Part shown: in pieces, positions 8,643 through 17,077 of the stretch | Layout of the letters: every line of letters starts with the position of its first letter | Position numbering within the stretch: the first letter of the stretch is position 1 | NCBI GenBank assembly: GCA_964449465.1 | Contig: CAYVBK010000003.1 | Location: forward strand, 107,618-171,617 | Reading direction: 5' to 3' | Source: CAYRXM01 sp964449465 | Lineage (GTDB): Bacteria > Chloroflexota > Anaerolineae > JAFGEY01 | Length of the DNA stretch: 64,000 nt | Made by a program: the position numbers and the translations under genes | The notes under the pieces: generated by a model | What the model saw: the letters and a program-made list of their open reading frames with translations, nothing else | Told to the model about the DNA's origin: nothing | Database searches by the model: none

Positions 8643-9566
8643 TTACTCGAGTTCCATAGCACGACGAATTCGCCAAACACCCCACGACAGAATCGCCGCC
8701 GCGCCCAATACAATGCCTTGCGTCAAAAGCGTCCGGGCGAAAAAATTGGAGGCCGAGGTAATGTAGCGATAATTTGGCGCAGCCCACACATAATGAGCCA
8801 GCGGCAACAGCACATAGCTCATCGTACATCCGGCCGCCAGCAACAGGCCGGCCGACGGCGTCGCCAGTCGCTGTCGCCGATATAGCCAGGTCATTCCCCC
8901 CAACCACACAAGACTCAGCACCGGCGTACAAAGCGCCAATATACGAACAAGCACATCATCCACCGGCAAAGCCGGCCCGCGCTCCGGCCACTCGATCAGA
9001 CGCAGGCCCAGCAAAACCGGCATCAAACCCAGCCCATCGGCGCCCAGCCAGATCAACTCACCCGGCGACCGCCCCATCAGCGGCAGCAGCACGGCCAGCC
9101 CGGCCAGAGTTGCCGCCGTGCAGGCCAGCGCATGCCCGCCGCTCAATGTCGGCCAGTTGCAGGTCATGGTGATGAGCGGAATGCCGATGGACAGAACAAT
9201 CGTGGCACACAACCACACCCGCCACCGCGCCGGGGGGTGATCTGCCCATCGCAGGCGCATAGCCAGCCGCTGCCAGATCAGATCGGCCGGCGCATAGAAC
9301 ACCCCAACCAGCCCCACCGCCACAAGCCCGGCCATCCAATAGCGACTGCCGGTCTCGCGATCAAAAGGCGTCGCCCCTAGATGAGTGTATAAAAATATAA
9401 TGTAACGATTTTCTATAGCAAACCAACGATAAAAAAGAGACAGAATCATTCCACCGAGCAATGCCCCTCTGCACCACGCGGCCGGCCATTCATTTCTCAG
9501 ATATTGATCACCTGGGCGCATAGTCAAACTCCTGGCGTATTCTCTCAATGTCAGAGGGAACGCCAT
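8643..9566 (-). CDS. Polytopic membrane protein of unknown function
   Basis: A 307-residue integral membrane protein with about seven or eight hydrophobic segments (for example residues 34-48, 78-96, 116-137, 148-168, 174-190, 215-230, 241-262 and 277-297). I do not recognise the family. AGGAGG lies 11 bases before the ATG at 9566. It ends ten bases before the aldehyde oxidoreductase gene, and the two are probably one transcript. It could be a membrane anchor or transporter linked to that enzyme, but nothing in its sequence shows cofactor binding. Confidence 0.7.
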   Translation of the reverse strand: MAFPLTLREYARSLTMRPGDQYLRNEWPAAWCRGALLGGMILSLFYRWFAIENRYIIFLYTHLGATPFDRETGSRYWMAGLVAVGLVGVFYAPADLIWQRLAMRLRWADHPPARWRVWLCATIVLSIGIPLITMTCNWPTLSGGHALACTAATLAGLAVLLPLMGRSPGELIWLGADGLGLMPVLLGLRLIEWPERGPALPVDDVLVRILALCTPVLSLVWLGGMTWLYRRQRLATPSAGLLLAAGCTMSYVLLPLAHYVWAAPNYRYITSASNFFARTLLTQGIVLGAAAILSWGVWRIRRAMELE

Positions 9567-9655
9567 TTTTCTGACAACCTCCTATTTTTGAGATGAAACC
9601 TCCTGGCTTTCAAACAACACTAGTCTATCACAGATCGGGCAATCAGATCAAATCT

Positions 9656-9704
9656 CAAATGCCCGTCGCCGGCGACATATCGCATCGCCAGAGGCGGGCA
9701 TTTG
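9656..9704. repeat. Inverted repeat, 10-bp arms
   Basis: Perfect 10-bp arms at 9656-9665 and 9695-9704 enclose about 29 bases. It lies downstream of the VWA gene and upstream of the membrane-protein gene, both on the minus strand. It has no T tract, so it is either a Rho-dependent signal or a dispersed repeat. Confidence 0.5.
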
Positions 9705-9717
9705 AACCCCGACCAAG

Positions 9718-9745
9718 GAGGTCGGCACGCCCACGTGCCAACCTC
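9718..9745 (-). terminator. Hairpin downstream of the VIT/VWA gene
   Basis: A 12-bp stem with one mismatch (9718-9729 with 9734-9745) and a four-base loop lies about 55 bases after the VWA-protein stop. It lacks a clear T tract, so termination is only a possibility; it could instead be a dispersed palindrome. Confidence 0.4.
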
Positions 9746-9798
9746 TCGTTTCATACATCAGACCGCACCGATCATCACTCGGACGAAACGCATCCCCA

Positions 9799-12126
9799 TC
9801 ATTTGCGGCGCACAAACAGCCACACGGCCATCAGAGCCACCCACACGGCAACACCGGCGCACACAACCGGCTGGGCCGGCGATGTGGCAGTCTGAGCCGT
9901 CGGCGACACGGTCGGCGACGGCGTCACCGGCAAACCGGTCGGCGGCAGCGGCGTCCATGTGGCCGTCGCTGCCGGCGCGGGAACCTGGATTGGGTCGCCC
10001 TGCCCTTGCACCACCTGATACGCCGTCGGCGTCTGACCGTCGGGGCCGGGCAGCACCACCAACACCTGGGCGCTCACTGCAAAATACACCGCCCAATCCG
10101 GGCGATTCTGGATCAAGGCCAGATACTCGTCGCTCATAAAGCCTACTCGCAGCGGCGTCATACGGTCAGCGTCAAACGTGGTGTCTATCCACACCCCTTC
10201 GCGCAGTAAAAAGGTCTTGTTCCCCACCACCTTGACTACCTGCCCCGTGGCCCCGGTGGCCGTATTCGACTCTTGCAGCCCTCGCTGTGCCTGCGACTCG
10301 TCCACGGCGGCCTTGCCGCTGGGCGCGGCCGGAGCGGCAGTGGCCTGCACCGCATACTGTCGCTCGGCCTCTTGCTGCCGTCCCCTCTCGCTAAAGACCT
10401 GCTTGTCTTCTTGCACCAAAAAGGACGTATAAGGCGTCATAATGCCGTAACGCACCGCCAGATTCACCACCTCTTGCACCAGTTCGGGCGACTCGCCGTG
10501 CAGGCGAATCTGATTGAGCAAATAGCCCACTTTGCGCATGGCCCACAGGCGCGGGATGAACGATTCGCCGCCCGAGGTGCGAAAACCGACATCCTCAAAC
10601 TTGAAGACTTGCTCCCGACCGTTGACCGTCCCACGCAGGGTAACGGTCGCAGGTCCGCCTTGCCGATACCGCCCGGCCATGACGATCTGGGTGCCGGCAA
10701 ACAGGTCGGGCAGCGGGTAGGGAAAGGTATCCTGCACCTGGATGCCGCCAAAATCTACCTGAATATCCGACAACAACGGCGTGCTGATTTTGGCATACAA
10801 AGCCGAAACCTGCTCGTCAATGCTCTGGCCAGGGCGCACATACGCGCTGGCACCGCGATGATCGCCCGACATGCGGTCTAGCAGTAGCGTGTTCACATCG
10901 TCGCCCACACCAAAGGCAAAAATGCGCACCCCAGCGGTGATGGCCCGGTCAATGTTGGACAAAATCTTGTCCACCTCGACCACCCCCTCGGTAGGCAGGC
11001 CATCGGTGAGAAAAATGATCACCGTCGGGCGGGTCGAGTCGGCATAGGGCAATGCCTCCAACATGGCGCGGTTAATGTCGGTGCCGCCCTGAGCCTCCAG
11101 GCCGTTCACCCAACGGCGCGCCGCATCGCGTTCGCCCACCCCCACCAGACGGGTGCTAAAGTGGCGTACGCCGGTGCTAAACTCGACCAGATTAAAGCGA
11201 TCCTCCGGGTTCAGGTGATCCAGCACAAAAGCCAGTGCCTTTTTCGCCTGCGCCAGCTTGTCACCGCGCATGCTGCCCGAAGTGTCCAGCACCAACACCA
11301 CATCGCGCGCCACCACCTGCGTCGTATCCACCTGAACCTGTGGAGCGAGAAGCATCAAAAAGAATCCCCCTTCATCGCCCATATATGACAACAGGTTTAG
11401 GCCAATGTCTTCCTGCGCCACCGTGTAATACAACTCAAAATCAGCGTCCGGGTGAATGTCCGAGTCCTCATAACCCACACTGGCATTATAATCGCCACGC
11501 CGCTCGACGCCCACTGCATGGCTGGGCGAGTAAACCGCCTTGATCGCCTCGTGCGAGTGAATTTCGACATGGACGCTCACTTTGGGGATCGGCTGCGGTG
11601 AAAACCGCTCGGTGTTGAGAGGGTACACGTAATGCACCAGGCCATTGTCGAGATTTAGCACCTGCGTGTACTCGATCTCGACCCGTTTCTCGGCTCCGGC
11701 GGGAATGGGGAAAATGCGCGCCCGGAAGGTGTTTCGCCCGATGTATTCCAGCAACGCCGGGTCGCGCTGTCGCCTCACAATATCCTCATAAATCTGCCGC
11801 GCCCGGTCGGCCGGCAGCATCTCGCCAGAAAGCTTTTGCCCGTCTACCCACATGGCAAAATCGCTGATCACCGCACCTTCGGGCACCGGAAACACATACG
11901 TGCCTTCCACCTGAAAGGGATGAGGGTTGACAAAGACCTGATCCACATGCGTCACCGCCACCTGATCCTGGATTGTCACCGTGACATGGTGATATTTGAC
12001 ATTCAAATAAGGGGGCTTTTCGGGGATAGGGGGGTCAATAATCACAATCCCATCGGCCGCAGCCGGTTGGGCTGTAATCAACACGTAAAACACTGCCAAC
12101 AGCCACAAAATCATTTTCTTTTTCAT
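9799..12126 (-). CDS. Secreted VIT and von Willebrand A domain protein
   Basis: A 775-residue exported protein. It has a signal peptide (residues 1-24, ending AAA), a VIT (vault/inter-alpha-trypsin) domain at about 30-160, and a VWA domain at about 270-440 with the MIDAS motif DTSGSMRG and the downstream TDG. A Thr/Pro-rich linker then leads to a C-terminal membrane helix (about 750-772) and a short basic tail. The architecture matches bacterial relatives of inter-alpha-trypsin inhibitor heavy chains, thought to bind ligands or matrix in a metal-dependent way at the cell surface. The ATG at 12126 is chosen for its AGGAGGAG site; the frame opens earlier at 12180. There is no sortase motif. Confidence 0.85.
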   Translation of the reverse strand: MKKKMILWLLAVFYVLITAQPAAADGIVIIDPPIPEKPPYLNVKYHHVTVTIQDQVAVTHVDQVFVNPHPFQVEGTYVFPVPEGAVISDFAMWVDGQKLSGEMLPADRARQIYEDIVRRQRDPALLEYIGRNTFRARIFPIPAGAEKRVEIEYTQVLNLDNGLVHYVYPLNTERFSPQPIPKVSVHVEIHSHEAIKAVYSPSHAVGVERRGDYNASVGYEDSDIHPDADFELYYTVAQEDIGLNLLSYMGDEGGFFLMLLAPQVQVDTTQVVARDVVLVLDTSGSMRGDKLAQAKKALAFVLDHLNPEDRFNLVEFSTGVRHFSTRLVGVGERDAARRWVNGLEAQGGTDINRAMLEALPYADSTRPTVIIFLTDGLPTEGVVEVDKILSNIDRAITAGVRIFAFGVGDDVNTLLLDRMSGDHRGASAYVRPGQSIDEQVSALYAKISTPLLSDIQVDFGGIQVQDTFPYPLPDLFAGTQIVMAGRYRQGGPATVTLRGTVNGREQVFKFEDVGFRTSGGESFIPRLWAMRKVGYLLNQIRLHGESPELVQEVVNLAVRYGIMTPYTSFLVQEDKQVFSERGRQQEAERQYAVQATAAPAAPSGKAAVDESQAQRGLQESNTATGATGQVVKVVGNKTFLLREGVWIDTTFDADRMTPLRVGFMSDEYLALIQNRPDWAVYFAVSAQVLVVLPGPDGQTPTAYQVVQGQGDPIQVPAPAATATWTPLPPTGLPVTPSPTVSPTAQTATSPAQPVVCAGVAVWVALMAVWLFVRRK

Positions 12127-12210
12127 CCTGGCTCCTCCTGTGCAAGAAAAATCTGCCTGCGTTGCCATATAGACGCCCACACAAGAGTCCAGGTTCCCGG
12201 CAAATTGGCC

Positions 12211-13677
12211 CTAGTCGAACGGCCGCCGCGTCAAGATGACAGCCACATCGTCTTGATAACACACCTCCCAACGAAGACTGGCCTGCGCCGCCTCGAGCAG
12301 GCGCGGCTGCGTGTGCGGATCAAGCACCAACAGTCGCACGCCCTCGCCATCCAGAAATTCCTGCCAGTTGTACGATGCTCTAGAGATTTCAATATAGCGC
12401 AGCGATTGCTCCAGCGGATAGACCTCAAAACGGGTATCGCTCCACACCGGGCGTTCGGGCAAGGCATAGGTGAAATAGCTGGCAAAGGCAATGTCGCTCC
12501 ACAGCGGGCCGGGCAGTTCGGGGTGAGCGGCCAGCCAGCGAGCTGCCGCCACAGGTGTGTTGCGGGTCAGAGCCGGCGGCGCAGCCACCCACCACCGCTC
12601 GCGCAGTCCCGGCAGCCAGGCCAGCGGCATCAGGCACAGCATCGAGAGCAACGCCGCGTGAAAAGCCGGCGGTCCTCGCCTCTCGCCCCGATCCAGGCGC
12701 CGCCCAACCAGACCGGACAGCAGGCCGGCGGTCAGGGGGGTCAAAATGGCGATGAACCAGATCACATAGCGCAGGCCACTCAAGGCCATCCAGCCGAAAC
12801 CGAGAAACCACACCCCATGCATCCATGAGAACGAGGGCAGCCGCTCGTGGCCCCGCCGCGCCTGCCAGAAAACCAGAGGAGCCAGGCTCAGCAGCCAGCC
12901 AAAGAACAAGATATTTTGCCAGGTGTCGGGCGCCGGAGCGCGCCACTCGGTGCCCAGGCGTTGGCTGCTGGGATCGCCCAGCAAAGTCAGCACATAATTC
13001 CACGCTCCCCAGCCGCGCGGGTTGATCAACGTGGCGGCGGCCATGCTGAACAGGGCAATGCCCCATTCCAGGCGGCGATCCTTTTGCCCAACCCACGCCG
13101 CGCCGACCAGCAAAAATCCCAGCACAAACGAGCCGTGTAGATTGACCCACAACGCCATCAATGCTGGCAGGGCCCACAAGGAGACAATTTTCGATGGTTT
13201 GCCAAGCAAGATGATCAAAGTGATGCCAAAGAGAGGATAGGCGACAAGCTGCGGACGCACCGCCCAGTTGTTGCTGCCGGCCAGCGCGGCCGGCAGCGTC
13301 ATCAGGCTGGACAGACGTGGCCCGGCACCCATCAGGCGGCAGGCCAGCCAGATGCAGGTGTAAAACACGGCCAAAAGCACCGCCTTGACCAGCACAGTCA
13401 AGCCATCGCCGCCCCACTGCCGCAGCAGATAAAACAGCACCGCGGACAGCCACGAATGATAAGCCACCGGTTTGCCAGCCTGAGTATAACTCAAGGTATC
13501 CACTACCGGCACTGCACCATCGCGCAAGGTGTCGCGCCCCACGCGAGCATACCACCAATAGTCGTTTGGGGCGATGGGCGTCAGCACGGCAATGCTCAGA
13601 ACCAGCCACATCACCAGCCCCCACCAGAGAATGGCAGAATCTCGAAGAGTCGGCATCAGGCGAGTTGATCCGTCCAT
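12211..13677 (-). CDS. Polytopic membrane protein, glycosyltransferase-C-like
   Basis: A 488-residue protein with about ten to twelve hydrophobic segments and a C-terminal soluble part (about 395-488). An early loop contains PNDYWWYARVGRDTLRDG, with an acidic residue in the first extracytoplasmic loop as in GT-C glycosyltransferases and related DUF-type membrane enzymes. The ATG at 13677 has a GGTGGA site. The in-frame ATG at 13656 makes a TGATG overlap with the upstream stop and is an equally good alternative. It is the last of three consecutive membrane genes on this strand, so a role in surface glycan or glycolipid assembly is likely but not proven. Confidence 0.65.
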   Translation of the reverse strand: MDGSTRLMPTLRDSAILWWGLVMWLVLSIAVLTPIAPNDYWWYARVGRDTLRDGAVPVVDTLSYTQAGKPVAYHSWLSAVLFYLLRQWGGDGLTVLVKAVLLAVFYTCIWLACRLMGAGPRLSSLMTLPAALAGSNNWAVRPQLVAYPLFGITLIILLGKPSKIVSLWALPALMALWVNLHGSFVLGFLLVGAAWVGQKDRRLEWGIALFSMAAATLINPRGWGAWNYVLTLLGDPSSQRLGTEWRAPAPDTWQNILFFGWLLSLAPLVFWQARRGHERLPSFSWMHGVWFLGFGWMALSGLRYVIWFIAILTPLTAGLLSGLVGRRLDRGERRGPPAFHAALLSMLCLMPLAWLPGLRERWWVAAPPALTRNTPVAAARWLAAHPELPGPLWSDIAFASYFTYALPERPVWSDTRFEVYPLEQSLRYIEISRASYNWQEFLDGEGVRLLVLDPHTQPRLLEAAQASLRWEVCYQDDVAVILTRRPFD

Positions 13678-14768
13678 AGCTTTTTATCCACCATAAATCC
13701 GATACAAATAAATACAAACAGCAGCCAGGGTACCCACCAGGTTTTATCGCTGCCCATGTTGGGGTTCAGGCGCAGCAGCAAGACCCAACAGGCCAGATAC
13801 CCTCCACCGATAAACCAACGGGCGCGCCGCGAATGAAAAAACAGCCACAAGATGAGCGGAATCAGCAGCACAAAATCCCAACTCCACACATACGGCGTCA
13901 ACAGCGGCGTCCAGGCCAGGCTCCACAGCATCGCCCGCTCAGCAGGCAGCCGTGTCCACAGCCACAGATTCGCCACCAACCCGCTCAAAGCAGCGCAGCC
14001 CCACAGCATCACACCCCAGCCGCCCCAGTGAATGCGCAGCAGATAAAACAGAGAGGGATGTCGCCATGGCGGATTGCCGCGCAGCCCTTGCACAAAACGA
14101 GCCGGCCAACCTGCATCGGCACAGAAAAGCGGAACGGTCAACAGCAGACATATCAGGCCGATCCCACCCAGCAGTCGCGCCGATGCTTTCCACCCGGTGC
14201 GGCGATAAACCCACCACAACAACCCGCTCACGGCCAGCACTCCCAACTGTGGCTTGGACAGCGCCACCGCTGTGACCAGAGCCGCCAGCGGCCAGCGACG
14301 GTCAATCTGGCGCGCCGCAAACCAGAACAATCCGCCGATCAGCAGCGACAATTGTCCCAGGCGGAGATGTCCGATGGTAGGCGGAAACAACAAAATCGCC
14401 AGCAGGCAGAGGGCAAACCAGGGCAGTGAGGGACGGCGCGGAAAAGCGGCCCACCACAACATGGTCACAATGACCGCCAGGCTGAGCAACAGCCACAGGT
14501 TGGTCGCCTGATAAACCGTCAGCCACCCCAGAGGAAACAAGAGGCCGATGATCATGGGAAACCACACCGGGTTGAGCCAGCGATGTTCAGCCATCAAGAC
14601 GGTCGTGTCATAAGGGTTCTGTCCATGCACCAACAAATAAGCCGGCGCCCACAGATTGCTGCGCAGGTCGGTGCTGACAAAAAACGGCTGCCCGATCAGG
14701 ACGATCAACCCGGCCCCGACCAGGCAGGCCAACAGCCCATAAGCAACAGAACGAAAAGACAGGCTCAT
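13656..14768 (-). CDS. GT87 / DUF2029-like membrane glycosyltransferase
   Basis: A 370-residue polytopic membrane protein. It has a periplasmic Asp near the first helix (STDLRSNLWAPAYL), a GQNPYD loop, and the GQLSLLIGGLFW and ALSKPQLGVL segments characteristic of the GT87/DUF2029 family. That family uses polyprenyl-phosphate sugars to mannosylate or arabinosylate lipids outside the membrane. Its start overlaps the end of the upstream DUF2079 gene (ATGA at 14765-14768) and its end overlaps the next membrane gene, so the three are translationally linked. The acceptor is unknown. Confidence 0.78.
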   Translation of the reverse strand: MSLSFRSVAYGLLACLVGAGLIVLIGQPFFVSTDLRSNLWAPAYLLVHGQNPYDTTVLMAEHRWLNPVWFPMIIGLLFPLGWLTVYQATNLWLLLSLAVIVTMLWWAAFPRRPSLPWFALCLLAILLFPPTIGHLRLGQLSLLIGGLFWFAARQIDRRWPLAALVTAVALSKPQLGVLAVSGLLWWVYRRTGWKASARLLGGIGLICLLLTVPLFCADAGWPARFVQGLRGNPPWRHPSLFYLLRIHWGGWGVMLWGCAALSGLVANLWLWTRLPAERAMLWSLAWTPLLTPYVWSWDFVLLIPLILWLFFHSRRARWFIGGGYLACWVLLLRLNPNMGSDKTWWVPWLLFVFICIGFMVDKKLWTDQLA

Positions 14769-16696
14769 GGCTGCACATCCAGCAGGCTGGCCTCAAATTC
14801 AGCCCCGACGCGGCTGCGAGCATCGGTCTCGGCGGCATACAGATGAGTGGCCTCGTGCCAGCTCAGCACCAACTCATACCTTCCCGGCAGCAGGTCGGGC
14901 GGCAGAACAAACTCGATCCGCTCGCGCACCACGCTGCCGACCGGCCAATCGGTGGTGGGCAGCAAAGCATAGCTGGGCAAATGCAAAATGCGGCTGTGCG
15001 CCACGCCGCGCAACCGGCTGACCGCGATCAGAGGCGGCCCGTCTTGCAGATCAGTTAAAGCCACCCATTCACAGACAAGGCGAAACCGGCGATCACCCAA
15101 CGCCGTCAGTTCAACTTGCACCAGACCCACCTGCCCCCCCCAATCGGCCAGTAGCGGCGGCAGTTCATTCACCGCGACAATTTCAACCTGCTGCTCCAAA
15201 CCAGCTGCGCCGCGCGCAAACCACAACAGACCATCATCAGCCTGCGCCAGACCAAATTCGGGCGAACGGAGCAGCAAACGCACCGTCTCACGCTCATACA
15301 GCACCCCGCCTGCACTCACCCGATCCTGGCTGCCAACGGCAAAATCCAGCAGGCCATCCACTACCACGCCGTCCAGTTGGGGCAGCAATTCGGGCAAATG
15401 CTGCACCACCTCACTCTCGCGCGGTGGGCGGGTCTGATACAGCACCACCCGGTTGACCAGGTGAGGAGACAACAGTGTATCGGCGGCGATGGCCGCCTGC
15501 GCCGGAATGTGCTGCGCCAGCCAGCGATCCTTAAAGGCATCTCGTTCGGTCACACCATATTGCAGTGGCGACAGTCCCTCGGCACGGCCGGGCGCGGGGC
15601 GATAAAAGCGCGGGTTCAACGGCGAGTCCACAAAAAGCCCATTAAACATCAGCAATAGCAATAAAGATACGCCAAAATGCAAAAACAAATCCTGCCTTCG
15701 GCGCACCCGCTCGGCGCCATACACCACCGCCATCACCAAAAAAGGCACGGCCAGAGCATAGTGATGGGCGCGATAATCGAACGAGGGGCCCGGCCCGTTG
15801 CTGAACAGGGTGGGAATGGCCGTAGCCCCGGCCAGCAACAGCCACAACGGCGACCGCCAGCCCAACCACAGCGCCGGCGCATACACAATGACAGCTACCA
15901 GCAAACGGACACCCAGCGTGCTGCTCAACGCGCTGCCCAACTCAAAATAATGCCGCACATAGCCGCCCGGCGTGGTATACAAACCGGCCGCTTCGGGCGT
16001 GGCAAACAAAGGCCGAATCGCCAAAAAGGCCACTATTCCCCACCCCGCGCCGGCCAGCGCCGTCCACATGCCAACGCGTCGCTCACCGCGCAGCCACAAC
16101 GCCACGCCCAGAGCCATCACCGGCGCAGCCACGTAAAATTTTGCGCTCAAAGCCAGAGCGATCCACAGCCCATAGCTTTTCCACGCCCGCCGATCCAACG
16201 CCTCCAGAGCGAAAATCAACAGTGGCATCGCCAGGGTGTCGCCGTGAAAATCAAACAGCACTGCCGTTTGCGCCACCGGATAGAATAAATAAAACACTGC
16301 GCAGGCCAATGCGGCTAGACGATGATTCAATCGGCGACGGGCCAGGGCATAAACTGACCAGGCGGCAGCGGCATAGAGCGCGGCTTGAAAAATCAGCAGA
16401 GTTTTCGGGGTAGGCAGCAGGCCATAAATCAGAGCCGGCACAAAATAAAACAACTCGACATGCCGGGCCAGGCGGCTCAAAGGGAGACCGGGAGCGGTGA
16501 AAATCAAAGGCCGACCGTGTGTGGCGCTCCAAACCGATTGGCTCATAATGCCCAGATCAAACACGCCAGCATTATACCCGTCATAGCGCGCCCAACTCAG
16601 CCAGGTCATTTCAACACAGGCCAGCAACGCCAAAATCCACAGGCAATACTCGGCCCAGTGAGCCCCGACCTGTCGGATAAACCGGTTACGGCTCAT
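14765..16696 (-). CDS. DUF2079 family membrane protein
   Basis: A 643-residue protein with about eleven membrane segments in the first 400 residues and a C-terminal soluble domain. The N-terminal YNAGVFDLGIMSQSVW segment, the following RHVELFYFVPALIYGLLP and FDFHGDTLAMPL are typical of DUF2079, a GT-C-like family. The start is taken at the ATG at 16696 with GGAG seven bases upstream; a GTG four codons earlier overlaps that ribosome site. It heads a three-gene overlapping operon with GT87-like and GT-C-like genes, so it is probably part of a surface polymer or lipid glycosylation set. Confidence 0.78.
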   Translation of the reverse strand: MSRNRFIRQVGAHWAEYCLWILALLACVEMTWLSWARYDGYNAGVFDLGIMSQSVWSATHGRPLIFTAPGLPLSRLARHVELFYFVPALIYGLLPTPKTLLIFQAALYAAAAWSVYALARRRLNHRLAALACAVFYLFYPVAQTAVLFDFHGDTLAMPLLIFALEALDRRAWKSYGLWIALALSAKFYVAAPVMALGVALWLRGERRVGMWTALAGAGWGIVAFLAIRPLFATPEAAGLYTTPGGYVRHYFELGSALSSTLGVRLLVAVIVYAPALWLGWRSPLWLLLAGATAIPTLFSNGPGPSFDYRAHHYALAVPFLVMAVVYGAERVRRRQDLFLHFGVSLLLLLMFNGLFVDSPLNPRFYRPAPGRAEGLSPLQYGVTERDAFKDRWLAQHIPAQAAIAADTLLSPHLVNRVVLYQTRPPRESEVVQHLPELLPQLDGVVVDGLLDFAVGSQDRVSAGGVLYERETVRLLLRSPEFGLAQADDGLLWFARGAAGLEQQVEIVAVNELPPLLADWGGQVGLVQVELTALGDRRFRLVCEWVALTDLQDGPPLIAVSRLRGVAHSRILHLPSYALLPTTDWPVGSVVRERIEFVLPPDLLPGRYELVLSWHEATHLYAAETDARSRVGAEFEASLLDVQP

Positions 16697-16748
16697 GCCG
16701 CTCTCCACTTGGCTTTTTCACATAGAGGTGTTACAATGGGGATAAAAG

Positions 16749-16774
16749 AGAAAAGCCCCTTGCGGGGCTTTTCT
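16749..16774 (-). terminator. Strong intrinsic terminator of the Flp pilin gene
   Basis: A perfect 11-bp stem (16749-16759 with 16764-16774) with a TTGC loop begins with AGAAAAGCCCC and ends in a T-rich run when read on the minus strand. It lies 29 bases after the pilin stop and separates the pilin from the downstream DUF2079 operon. Confidence 0.85.
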
Positions 16775-16802
16775 GATGAACAATGTGTAAAAACTGAGTG
16801 AA

Positions 16803-16955
16803 CTACATTCCAAAGGTGCTGACGATCTGGGAAAAGACATTGCCGATGATCGGGCCCAACAGAAGCATGACCGCAATCACGACCACAGCAACCAAGACGA
16901 GGATCAACGCGTACTCTACCAGGCCCTGGCCTTCCTCACGAGCAAGATACAACAT
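16803..16955 (-). CDS. flp: Flp/Fap-type pilin (type IVb, Tad system)
   Basis: A 50-residue gene below common length cut-offs. Near its start it contains the Flp signature GQGLVEYAL, with Gly-Glu-like processing context, Glu and Tyr in the right places, followed by a single strongly hydrophobic helix (residues 16-40). This is the processed type IVb pilin pattern. Very short sequence precedes the motif (MLYLAREEGQ), as in other Flp prepilins, which a TadV-type peptidase cleaves before the conserved Glu region. It has its own promoter (17012-17040) and strong terminator. No other tad gene lies nearby; the only other Tad-type gene here is the CpaF-like ATPase 25 kb away. Confidence 0.9.
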   Translation of the reverse strand: MLYLAREEGQGLVEYALILVLVAVVVIAVMLLLGPIIGNVFSQIVSTFGM

Positions 16956-17011
16956 AATTGTTACCCCTTTCTTGAAAATAAATGGAAAATTGCTTTTGAA
17001 ATTACAATCAT

Positions 17012-17040
17012 ATTATACTGCAAAAGGATCGGTTTGGCAA
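17012..17040 (-). promoter_or_regulatory. Sigma-70-type promoter of the Flp pilin gene
   Basis: Read on the minus strand, TTGCCA (17040-17035) and a consensus TATAAT (17017-17012) are 17 bases apart. This leaves a leader of about 50 bases before the pilin ATG at 16955. On the plus strand, TTGCTT (16990-16995) and TATACT (17014-17019), 18 bases apart, may drive the divergent methyltransferase gene. Confidence 0.75.
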
Positions 17041-17077
17041 GGGGTCAGTGTAAAAAAAAAGTAAATTCAGAGGTTGT

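Noticed and set aside
9567..9798. A small gene in the 232-base gap before the VWA gene end
   Set aside because: Only two inverted repeats are seen; the open frames there are short and without ribosome sites.
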